Under the pieces are notes generated by a model. That model ran no database searches and was not told where the DNA came from. It saw only the letters and a list, made by a program, of their open reading frames with translations. Below are positions 1 to 5,636 of a stretch of 5,756 nucleotides of DNA, piece after piece; position 1 is the first letter of the stretch; every line of letters starts with the position of its first letter. The stretch comes from Desulfobulbaceae bacterium (lineage in GTDB: Bacteria > Desulfobacterota > Desulfobulbia > Desulfobulbales > SURF-16). Both the position numbers and the translations under genes were made by a program. Location: NCBI GenBank assembly GCA_024763115.1, contig JANTGB010000164.1, forward strand, positions 1-5,756, written 5' to 3'.

Positions 1-76
1 TTTTTTGTTAGACAATATGTTTTTATAAATATATTGCTTATAATATCAAGGGTTACAAATTGATGATGCGGAAAAT

Positions 77-116
77 GCATTTTGTAGTGCCATAAAAGCA
101 TTTTGACACTCCATAA
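77..116 (+). repeat. Imperfect direct repeat with 21-bp period next to a promoter-like -35
   Basis: Two copies, 77-95 and 98-116, share GCATTTTG, then five differing bases, then CCATAA (14 of 19 positions identical). Each copy is preceded by AAAA, and the first lies in a perfect 12-bp palindrome, AAAATGCATTTT (72-83). The 21-bp spacing is close to two helical turns, so the copies would face the same side of the DNA. The second copy contains the TTGACA of a promoter-like site. This arrangement is typical of a regulator binding site, but no regulator is named by the sequence. Confidence 0.45.
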
Positions 117-133
117 CATGTTGTTATTACTAT
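103..133 (+). promoter_or_regulatory. Sigma-70-type promoter candidate with operator-like palindromes
   Basis: A perfect TTGACA lies at 103-108. Downstream -10 candidates are TACTAT (128-133, 19-bp spacer) or TATTAC (125-130, 16-bp spacer), so the spacing is not ideal. The spacer carries the inverted repeat ATAACA-TGT-TGTTAT (113-127). A second one, TTTGTG-T-CACAAA (144-156), would lie just after the start of transcription expected near 140. Both are placed where a repressor could act. Transcription would run into the structured segment that follows. Confidence 0.4.
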
Positions 134-139
134 ATTTTA

Positions 140-297
140 TCTTTTTGTGTCACAAAGTTGGGTTAAGGGATTTATTCTAAGAACCCTGAGGTTTTCTTCC
201 ACTTTAGTGGGTTAGGACTGCGAAGCGTACTTGCGCTACTCGAGCAGGCCTAAATGGGCGAAGATAAGGTATAGCTGAATAGTTACCTCACTTTTTT
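140..297 (+). ncRNA. Candidate structured small RNA or leader RNA upstream of aroK
   Basis: This stretch has no ORF worth calling but many paired segments. They are GGGTT/AACCC (160-164 with 182-186), CCAC/GTGG around a TTTA loop (199-202 with 207-210), and a 10-bp stem with one A-G mismatch (212-221 with 244-253) that encloses AGCG/CGCT (224-227 with 234-237). It ends in a hairpin plus six T (267-297). A rod-like alternative pairs 187-191 with 286-290 and 192-199 with 260-267 (one T-T mismatch). The length of about 155 nt and the rod shape resemble 6S RNA in general form. I see no sequence signature that proves 6S, tmRNA, RNase P, SRP RNA or a known riboswitch. It could be a free small RNA, or an aroK leader if transcription reads through. 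The 5' end is inferred from the promoter candidate only. Confidence 0.38.
267..297 (+). terminator. Possible intrinsic terminator at the end of the structured leader
   Basis: AGGT (267-270) pairs with ACCT (285-288). An inner stem AGCT/AGTT (273-276 with 281-284) closes a GAAT loop, leaving two bulged bases. After CAC comes a run of six T (292-297). The stem is short and only moderately GC-rich, so termination may be weak. Its 3' arm overlaps bases 285-290, which can instead pair with TGAGGT at 187-192, so the hairpin could be switched on or off. Confidence 0.4.
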
Positions 298-338
298 GTA
301 TTACGTCCGTTCAAGCAGACCTGCGGTTTGGGTGCCGC

Positions 339-365
339 TATAATATATGGAGAAGTTAGCACTTC
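339..365 (+). promoter_or_regulatory. Perfect TATAAT box followed by a small hairpin
   Basis: TATAAT at 339-344 matches the -10 consensus exactly but has no good -35 at the usual distance. It is directly preceded by a GCGG/CCGC inverted repeat (323-326 with 335-338), which could be an activator or repressor site. A transcript from here would start near 351 and open with the hairpin GAAGT-TAGC-ACTTC (352-365). It is an alternative aroK promoter at best. Confidence 0.25.
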
Positions 366-370
366 ATCAC

Positions 371-399
371 TTGACACCTTGATTTTAAACGACTTAAAT
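371..399 (+). promoter_or_regulatory. Promoter candidate immediately upstream of aroK
   Basis: A perfect TTGACA (371-376) is followed after exactly 17 bp by TTAAAT (394-399), a 4-of-6 match to TATAAT. With normal spacing the transcript would start about base 406, next to the aroK ATG at 407. That would give a message with essentially no leader, consistent with the lack of a well-placed ribosome binding site there. Confidence 0.45.
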
Positions 400-406
400 A
401 GGTCAC

Positions 407-961
407 ATGGGGGGAGAAAAGAGAAAAATTATTTTAACCGGATACCGGGCAACCGGAAAAAGCACGGTGGGAATGTTGCTGGCGGATAAACTTGGCTGGG
501 AGTTTATTGATACCGATCAGGAGATTGAAAAAAGAGAGGGATGCTCTATTGCCCGGATGGTGACCGGCCGGGGTTGGGATTTTTTCCGCGATCTGGAAAA
601 AGAGTTGCTTCTGGAGCTGGTTCCGGCGAAAAATATTGTTATTGCCGCCGGGGGCGGGGCAATTCTCCACCAGGATGCCTGGGCCCGGCTGATGGCCACC
701 GGCCTGGTTGTCCGGCTTACAGCCGACCCGGAGACTATTTGCCAAAGACTGGCTGACGACAGCAGAACTGAGGGACAAAGACCATCCCTGACCGGCAGTG
801 ATATTTTTAATGAAGTTAAATCCGTGCTTACTGAGCGAGAGCCTCTTTACCGGCAGGGCTCAAATATTGAGATCTCCTCAACCATACCTCCTGTCGAGAT
901 AGCTGAAAATATATTAAAAATATTCAGGCAACCTGGAACCTCTGAACCTCTGAACCTCTGA
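407..961 (+). CDS. aroK: Shikimate kinase
   Basis: This 184-residue cytosolic kinase phosphorylates shikimate to shikimate-3-phosphate with ATP, a late step towards chorismate. The P-loop GYRATGKST spans residues 12-20. The acidic shikimate-site motif DTD is at 35-37, the FR of the GWxxFR motif at 60-61 (R61 binds shikimate in the family), and GGG at 82-84. A lid segment with QRPSL lies around 124-128, and the second substrate arginine is in REPLY (R144). All expected residues are present and the length is normal. The ATG at 407 is the first usable start, since an in-frame TAA lies at 395-397. Upstream there is only AGG 4 nt before the ATG, so initiation is not ordinary Shine-Dalgarno. The last nine residues are encoded by an 8-bp tandem repeat and form a non-conserved tail. 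aroC follows, so this is an aromatic biosynthesis pair. Confidence 0.95.
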   Translation: MGGEKRKIILTGYRATGKSTVGMLLADKLGWEFIDTDQEIEKREGCSIARMVTGRGWDFFRDLEKELLLELVPAKNIVIAAGGGAILHQDAWARLMATGLVVRLTADPETICQRLADDSRTEGQRPSLTGSDIFNEVKSVLTEREPLYRQGSNIEISSTIPPVEIAENILKIFRQPGTSEPLNL

Positions 962-992
962 ATCTTTGAACCTACGAAACCTTTGAACCTCT
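936..992 (+). repeat. 8-bp tandem repeat (GAACCTCT) across the aroK stop codon
   Basis: Three perfect units GAACCTCT (936-943, 944-951, 952-959) are followed by GAATCTTT (960-967), GAACCTAC (968-975), a 9-bp variant GAAACCTTT (976-984) and a final perfect unit (985-992). A weak half-unit precedes at 928-935. The array encodes the end of AroK, supplies its TGA stop (959-961), and fills most of the aroK-aroC gap. Because 8 is not a multiple of 3, three successive units pass through all frames and always meet a TGA, so copy-number change would alter only a few tail residues. Confidence 0.9.
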
Positions 993-1019
993 AAAACCGC
1001 AGACAATGGACAAATAATA

Positions 1020-2090
1020 ATGGCAGGAAATACATTTGGTCAGGTTTTCCGGGTAACCACCTGGGGAGAATCCCACGGCACTGCCGTCGGGGCAACAATT
1101 GACGGCTGCCCGCCGGGGCTTACGCTGACAGCGGAGATGATTCAGCAGGATATGGACAGGCGACGTCCCGGCACCGGCGGGGCTGCCAGTCCCCGCAAGG
1201 AACCGGATAAGGTGGAAATTCTTTCCGGTATTTATCAGGATACCACCACCGGCACGCCCATTTCCCTGATTATCTACAATAAAGATGCCCACAGTAAGTC
1301 CTATGATCATTTGCGGGAAATTTTTCGTCCCGGTCATGGGGATTTTACCTATCTGAAAAAATACGGCATTCGCGACCATCGCGGCGGCGGACGGGCCTCG
1401 GCCCGGGAGACAGCAGCCAGGGTAGCGGCAGGTGCGGTGGCCCGCCGGCTGCTCCTTTGCGATAATATTAAAGTTGTCGCCATGACGGTAGCCCTGGGAG
1501 GCATTGTTGCCGGTCAGCGCAATATGGCCCATATTGCTGAAAACCGTTTATTCTGTCCCGACAATGAGGCGGCGGCCCTCATGGAGGAACGAATCAGAAA
1601 AGTGCGTGAGCAGCATGATACCCTGGGAGGCCTTGTCGAAATAATTGCCCAGGGGTGTCCGGCCGGACTGGGAGAGCCTGTTTTTAACAAACTTGACGCT
1701 GAACTGGCTGGAGCCCTGATGTCGATCGGCGCGGTCAAGGGGGTGGAAATTGGTTCCGGTTTTGCTGCGGCTGCCGGTACGGGATCAAAAAATAATGATC
1801 CCATCCTGCCCACGGGTTTTGCCTCCAATAATTCCGGTGGTATTCTGGCCGGAATAAGCAATGGCGATGATATTGTCGCCCGGGTGGCGGTTAAACCGAT
1901 TCCCTCAATTGCCGGGGAGCAGCAGACGGTTAATCTGGCTAATGAGCCGGTGACCATCAAGATCGGCGGTCGCCATGACATATCGGCCATTCCCCGGATT
2001 ATTCCGGTCTGCGAGGCCATGGTCTGCCTGGTTCTTGCCGATCATCTGCTGCGCCAGAGAGCAATACAACAGGTACCGAAACGGAGTTAA
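1020..2090 (+). CDS. aroC: Chorismate synthase
   Basis: The product converts 5-enolpyruvylshikimate-3-phosphate to chorismate and needs reduced FMN. At 356 residues it has the family's usual length. Visible signatures are the N-terminal FGxxFRVTTWGESHG (residues 6-20, with catalytic-type H19), RRRPG at 47-51, RPGHGD with the second key histidine H106, GGGRASARETAARVAAGA around 122-139 and the C-terminal GGRHD (316-320) followed by the conserved AMV and LADHLLRQRA segments. The start at 1020 gives the standard family N-terminus. No real ribosome binding site is seen: only GGA at 1008-1010, and a three-codon ORF (ATG 1006 to TAA 1017) ends 2 nt before the start. The gene follows aroK by 58 bp and precedes the glycogen synthase by 3 bp. 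AroA, which makes its substrate, is not in the window. Confidence 0.97.
   Translation: MAGNTFGQVFRVTTWGESHGTAVGATIDGCPPGLTLTAEMIQQDMDRRRPGTGGAASPRKEPDKVEILSGIYQDTTTGTPISLIIYNKDAHSKSYDHLREIFRPGHGDFTYLKKYGIRDHRGGGRASARETAARVAAGAVARRLLLCDNIKVVAMTVALGGIVAGQRNMAHIAENRLFCPDNEAAALMEERIRKVREQHDTLGGLVEIIAQGCPAGLGEPVFNKLDAELAGALMSIGAVKGVEIGSGFAAAAGTGSKNNDPILPTGFASNNSGGILAGISNGDDIVARVAVKPIPSIAGEQQTVNLANEPVTIKIGGRHDISAIPRIIPVCEAMVCLVLADHLLRQRAIQQVPKRS
2083..2086 (+). promoter_or_regulatory. Ribosome binding site of the glycogen synthase gene, inside the end of aroC
   Basis: GGAG lies 7 nt before the ATG at 2094 and overlaps the last codons of aroC. Ribosomes ending at the aroC TAA (2088-2090) would sit on it, so the two genes are probably translated from one message. 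It supports 2094 as the start. Confidence 0.75.
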
Positions 2091-2093
2091 AAA

Positions 2094-3689
2094 ATGGCTG
2101 CGACAAAAAATAAAAGAAAAGATTTTAAAAAAATATGGCTGATCAGCCGCGAATACGAGGGACTGGCCGGGGCCGGCGGGGTCAAGGATGTCTGTCGGCA
2201 ACTGGCTGAGGCCCTGGTTAAAACCGGCAAAAAAGTCAGTGTCATGCTGCCCTGTTACGGCTTCATGCCTGATCCTCTGCCCGGTTTCAGAAAAGTCGCC
2301 ACTTTTCAGGTTGATATGCCCTATGTCGGGGTTGAACGGCGCGAACAGGTCACTATCCGGGCCCGGCGCCGGGATAAAAATCTGACAATTTATCTGGTTG
2401 ACGCCGAACGTTTTCGGGAAAAGAAATCAATTTATACCTACACGGCTGAAGAAGAGGCGGATAACCCGGATCATGTCCAGGGCTCAGGCCATTATGATTA
2501 TTTTGCCATGAATGTCCTGCTGCAGAAGGCAGCTGTTGATTTCATGATCCACCAGCGCCGCAAAGTTAATATCATTCATTGTCATGACGGCCATACCGCC
2601 CTGTTACCGGCCATGGTCAGGGAAAATGAGGGCTATCGCCATTTTTTCTTCAACACCGGCCTGATTGTCACAATTCATAATGCCGGACTGGGCTATCATC
2701 AGGAAGTTGCTGATCTGCCCTTTGCCAAGACCATTACCGGGCTGCCCGGAAAGGTAATCAGCCGTAATCTGTTGAACGGCTCTTTTGATCCCTTTCTGGC
2801 TGCCTCAGCTTATGCGGTAATGAACACGGTCAGTGAAAATTATGCCAGAGAACTGCGGGAAACAGCAGATGACGAGCTGACTGGCCGGCTTGGCCATATT
2901 CTTCTTTCCCGGGGGGTTAAACTTGAAGGCGTAACCAATGGAATTGCCCCGCCTGATTTTGATACCAGTCAGCCGCAGAAACTGGGGATTGACGCCGGAT
3001 ATTCCGTCCTGAAAAAGGATATGGCCGGCAAGCTGGTCTGCCGGCGGAAACTTGTTCAGGACATTATTGCTAAAAAAATTACCGCAATCAGGCAGAGCGG
3101 CAGCCTGGCCCCAGACAGCAAAATACCTCTTTTTACCTTTATCGGTCGTTTAACCGCCCAGAAAGGCGTTGATAAGCTGGTGGGCGCCCTGGAAACCCTG
3201 CTGCCCATGGATAAAAAATTCCAGATTCTTATTCTGGGCAGCGGAGATAAATCTATTGAAAAGAGTCTGATTACCATGGCCGCCGCCAAGGCCAATGAAG
3301 GCCGGGTTTGTGTGTTGCTGGGCTATGATCCGGCTCTGGCCAATCGGATTTACGCGGCAGGAGATTTTTTTCTTATCCCATCCCGCTATGAGCCATGTGG
3401 CCTGACCGATTATATTGCCCAGCTTTACGGCAATCTGCCCATTGTTCATCATGTCGGCGGCCTGGTAAAGGTGAGGGACAATGAAACCGGTTTTGCCTAT
3501 CAGGAACACAGTTCGGCCGCGCTCATCGGGGCCATGCAGAAGGCCCTGCGCATTTACCTGCGTAGGCCGGAAGAGATAGGCCGGATGCAGGTCAAGGCCG
3601 TGAAAACAATTTACAGCAAATATACCTGGGATAAAATCGTTCAACGTTATCTGGCTCTTTATGAAAAAGCAATTTTACAACATTCCTGA
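2094..3689 (+). CDS. glgA: Divergent glycogen/starch synthase, glycosyltransferase family 5
   Basis: The predicted enzyme extends alpha-1,4-glucan chains from a nucleotide-glucose donor in the cytosol. Its 531 residues have the two-domain GT-B layout. The N-terminal domain starts with IWLISREYEGLAGAGGVKDV (14-33), with CHDGHTALLP at 163-172, TIHNAG at 193-198 and NTVSENYARE at 244-253. The C-terminal domain has FIGRLTAQKGVDKL (349-362, with R352 and K357), SRYEPCGLTDY (430-440, with the catalytic-type E433) and GGL (455-457). The usual KxGGL donor motif near the N-terminus reads GAGGV (26-30), so the expected lysine is glycine; K31 is nearby. Motifs after EPCGL also drift from the norm (VKVRD where ADTV is usual). 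The fold is clear, but donor and acceptor choice are uncertain. It follows aroC by 3 bp and overlaps the next gene by 29 bp. Confidence 0.85.
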   Translation: MAATKNKRKDFKKIWLISREYEGLAGAGGVKDVCRQLAEALVKTGKKVSVMLPCYGFMPDPLPGFRKVATFQVDMPYVGVERREQVTIRARRRDKNLTIYLVDAERFREKKSIYTYTAEEEADNPDHVQGSGHYDYFAMNVLLQKAAVDFMIHQRRKVNIIHCHDGHTALLPAMVRENEGYRHFFFNTGLIVTIHNAGLGYHQEVADLPFAKTITGLPGKVISRNLLNGSFDPFLAASAYAVMNTVSENYARELRETADDELTGRLGHILLSRGVKLEGVTNGIAPPDFDTSQPQKLGIDAGYSVLKKDMAGKLVCRRKLVQDIIAKKITAIRQSGSLAPDSKIPLFTFIGRLTAQKGVDKLVGALETLLPMDKKFQILILGSGDKSIEKSLITMAAAKANEGRVCVLLGYDPALANRIYAAGDFFLIPSRYEPCGLTDYIAQLYGNLPIVHHVGGLVKVRDNETGFAYQEHSSAALIGAMQKALRIYLRRPEEIGRMQVKAVKTIYSKYTWDKIVQRYLALYEKAILQHS

Positions 3690-4500
3690 GCAACCAGATG
3701 ATCCTGTGCCGCTTAACCCCTGGTTTTGCCGCCGCCAGGATTTTTTTGTTAAAAATGTATTCAGGGAGTTTTTTAAATCATACAGAGGATTTACCGTCAT
3801 TTATGAGCAGTATCCGGATTGCGGTCAAATTACCTTTGCCGACATTGAGCAGCTTGTCGGGGCTGAGAGCAACAAGGGCCTGTGGCTGCTCAAGAACCAA
3901 TGTCATCAGCTCTGGCGTCATGGCGGCCTGCAGCCGGGCCGGGAAAACAGCTTTTTTCTTGATTGGCTGATCGGTTCACTTTTTCATGAGGCCATGAAGC
4001 TGAAGGAAAATATCTATATTATTTCCAGGTATGTCCCCATTGCCCATGAAATAGATGACTTGCCGGGCCGGGAAGAGGTTACCGGCAATCCTGCCGAGTG
4101 GCAACGATTCCTGTCCAGTGCCAGGCGGGAAATCCCCAAACAGGTGGAAAATCTGGCTTTTCTTTTTGGCCGGGCCGCCTATTTTCTCCGCCGGGAACTT
4201 ATCAACCAGGGCGAAAACATGCTGCTTCTGCGCTATTTTTTTGAAAATCCGGACATGCTTAAGGAGTTGTGGTCTGAGAGCCTGGAAGAAATTTTTACTG
4301 ATCTATTCCCAGCCGGCCCTGAATACGGTTATTGCCTGGTCGGTAAAAGCTACCTGGACGGTCACTGGCACGAACAGGCTCTTGCCGCTTATTCCGCTGC
4401 CCTGAAATTGAATAAAAAATGTGATGACGCCCTGCGCCGCATTTCTCAGCTTCGGGTTATTCTCCGGAATAACGCGGAGATGATGTTGTCGGTATCCTGA
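3661..4500 (+). CDS. Unrecognised protein with a C-terminal TPR unit, coupled to the glycogen synthase
   Basis: I do not recognise this 279-residue protein. No signal peptide or membrane segment is visible. It is rich in Phe, Leu and Trp and looks mainly helical. Near the C-terminus, residues 221-254 fit one tetratricopeptide repeat: G228, Y231, G234, A240, Y244 and A247 fall at TPR positions 8, 11, 15 (as glycine), 20, 24 and 27, followed by another helix to about 270. The body (about 20-215) has no motif I can name. The ATG at 3661 lies 29 bp before the glycogen synthase stop, in another frame and without a ribosome binding site, so translation probably depends on ribosomes from the upstream gene. 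A GTG at 3706 is a weaker start, also without a good site. A partner or scaffold role in glycogen metabolism is an inference from position only. Confidence 0.75.
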   Translation: MKKQFYNIPEQPDDPVPLNPWFCRRQDFFVKNVFREFFKSYRGFTVIYEQYPDCGQITFADIEQLVGAESNKGLWLLKNQCHQLWRHGGLQPGRENSFFLDWLIGSLFHEAMKLKENIYIISRYVPIAHEIDDLPGREEVTGNPAEWQRFLSSARREIPKQVENLAFLFGRAAYFLRRELINQGENMLLLRYFFENPDMLKELWSESLEEIFTDLFPAGPEYGYCLVGKSYLDGHWHEQALAAYSAALKLNKKCDDALRRISQLRVILRNNAEMMLSVS

Positions 4501-4518
4501 TAATATTTCAATTAGATG

Positions 4519-4548
4519 TTGACTTACCCGGCGTTCACCATTCATAAT
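4519..4548 (+). promoter_or_regulatory. Promoter candidate for gap
   Basis: TTGACT (4519-4524) and CATAAT (4543-4548), each 5 of 6 to consensus, are separated by 18 bp. A start near 4555 would give a leader of about 77 nt containing the terminator described next. An inverted repeat ATTCAT/ATGAGT (4540-4545 with 4551-4556, one G-T pair) overlaps the -10, and TTCAC (4534-4538) is mirrored by GTGAA (4562-4566), so an operator is possible. Confidence 0.5.
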
Positions 4549-4591
4549 AAATGAGTAACTAGTGAAAAATTTTACGATAATAAATTAAAAC

Positions 4592-4615
4592 AGCGGCTTT
4601 CAGTCCGCTTTTTTT
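4592..4615 (+). terminator. Intrinsic terminator between the upstream operon and gap
   Basis: AGCGG (4592-4596) pairs perfectly with CCGCT (4605-4609) around an 8-nt loop, followed by seven T in all (4609-4615). AAAA just upstream at 4587-4590 can extend the stem with part of the T-run. It lies 92 bp after the TPR gene stop, so it can end the aroK-aroC-glgA message. It also lies only 16 bp before the gap ATG and downstream of the only good gap promoter candidate, so it could attenuate gap. Confidence 0.75.
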
Positions 4616-4620
4616 CGACA

Positions 4621-4626
4621 AGGGGG
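4621..4626 (+). promoter_or_regulatory. Ribosome binding site of gap
   Basis: AGGGGG lies 5 nt before the ATG at 4632. It is a strong purine-rich site and fixes the start. It begins 5 nt after the terminator's T-run, so the hairpin could also affect access by the ribosome. Confidence 0.75.
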
Positions 4627-4631
4627 TAAAA

Positions 4632-5636
4632 ATGGCTATAAGAGTCGGTATTAACGGGTTTGGGCGGATCGGCAGAAATATTTTTCGGGCCATTGATAAA
4701 GATGAAACTTTTGCTGATATTGAAATCGTTGCCATTAACGATCTTACCAGTAATGAGACCTCGGCCCATCTGTTGAAATACGATTCGGTCATGGGGGTGT
4801 ATGAGCGCGAGGTAACAGCCGACGACAAAGGGATAGTTGTTGATGGCAGGCATATTGATATTTACAACCAGCGCAATCCTGCTGATATCCCCTGGGGTGA
4901 TGAAGGGGTTGACTATGTGATAGAATCCACCGGCCTGTTCACTGACGGCGAAAAGGCGGCCATGCATCTTGATGCCGGGGCCAAAAAGGTGGTTATTTCA
5001 GCTCCGGCCAAGGGTAAGGTCAAAACAATTGTCATGGGGGTCAATGAAGATGAATATGATCCGGCCAATGACCATATTGTCTCCAATGCCTCCTGCACCA
5101 CCAACTGCCTGGCTCCCTTTGCCAAGGTGATTATGGATCACTTCGGTATTGTCAAGGGCTTGATGACCACGGTTCATGCCTATACCAATGATCAGCGTAT
5201 TCTTGATTTTCCCCATAGCGATCTGCGCCGGGCCCGGGCTGCGGCCATGTCGATGATCCCCACCAAAACCGGGGCTGCTGCCGCCATATCCCTGGTAATC
5301 CCGGAATTGAAAAATAAATTCGACGGCCTTTCCGTCCGGGTACCAACCCCTAATGTTTCATTGGTTGACGCGGTCATGGAGGTGGAAAAGGAAACTACTG
5401 TTTCCGAAGTAAACGAGGCCTTGAAAAACGCGGCAAACCGCTATCTGGGCTATTCTGATGAGCCGCTGGTTTCCATTGATTACCAGGGCAATCCCCATTC
5501 TTCAGTGGTTGACGCCATGTCCACCAAGGTTATCGGCAACATGGTAAAGGTCTTGAGCTGGTATGATAACGAGTGGGGCTATTCAAACCGGGTGCTTGAT
5601 CTAATTATGCTGATGAAGAGTCAAAGTCCCCTGTAG
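4632..5636 (+). CDS. gap: Type I glyceraldehyde-3-phosphate dehydrogenase, NAD-type
   Basis: The enzyme oxidises glyceraldehyde-3-phosphate with NAD and phosphate to 1,3-bisphosphoglycerate, reversibly, in glycolysis or gluconeogenesis. It acts as a cytosolic tetramer in this family. The 334 residues match the normal length. The N-terminal Rossmann motif is INGFGRIGR (7-15). D37 in AINDLT corresponds to the NAD-selecting Asp32 of the Bacillus enzyme, and LDFPH (191-195) keeps the proline that goes with NAD use, though the usual leucine before it is phenylalanine. The catalytic cysteine is C155 in SNASCTTNC, with H182 in TTVHAYT, TKTGAAAA at 211-218 and the C-terminal WYDNEWGYSNR (310-320). 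All catalytic residues are present. No pgk or tpi gene follows within the window; a palindrome does. Confidence 0.97.
   Translation: MAIRVGINGFGRIGRNIFRAIDKDETFADIEIVAINDLTSNETSAHLLKYDSVMGVYEREVTADDKGIVVDGRHIDIYNQRNPADIPWGDEGVDYVIESTGLFTDGEKAAMHLDAGAKKVVISAPAKGKVKTIVMGVNEDEYDPANDHIVSNASCTTNCLAPFAKVIMDHFGIVKGLMTTVHAYTNDQRILDFPHSDLRRARAAAMSMIPTKTGAAAAISLVIPELKNKFDGLSVRVPTPNVSLVDAVMEVEKETTVSEVNEALKNAANRYLGYSDEPLVSIDYQGNPHSSVVDAMSTKVIGNMVKVLSWYDNEWGYSNRVLDLIMLMKSQSPL

Noticed and set aside
63..95. Ten-codon ORF with AAGGG 10 nt upstream (48-52) and a TATAAT at 39-44, possible leader peptide
   Set aside because: It is very short, has no runs of regulatory codons, overlaps the palindrome and direct repeat, and lacks a matching -35. 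Chance in AT-rich DNA is enough.
256..264. GGGCGAAGA here matches the inverse strand at 5700-5708, hinting at shared ends of one element
   Set aside because: Only nine bases agree and the flanks diverge. No boundaries or target duplications are visible.
180..340. tRNA, tmRNA, RNase P, SRP RNA or a known riboswitch in the structured leader
   Set aside because: No T-arm with a matching stem, no 3' CCA acceptor stem, no conserved RNase P or SRP core strings and no riboswitch core that I can recognise. Kept only as an unassigned structured RNA.
983..1018. Internal promoter for aroC made of TTGAAC units in the repeat
   Set aside because: The -35 matches are poor (4 of 6), arise from the repeat itself, and no -10 is properly spaced.
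972..1532. 186-codon open frame on the minus strand opposite aroC
   Set aside because: It lies mostly antisense to conserved aroC codons, ends in the tandem repeat and has no recognisable motif. It is a coding shadow.
1514..2020. 168-codon open frame on the minus strand opposite aroC
   Set aside because: It is low-complexity, rich in Ala, Pro, Ser and Ile, as expected from the reverse of a conserved gene. No family features are seen.
3150..3644. 164-codon open frame on the minus strand opposite the glycogen synthase
   Set aside because: It is antisense to conserved GT5 motifs and has no domain or ribosome binding site evidence.
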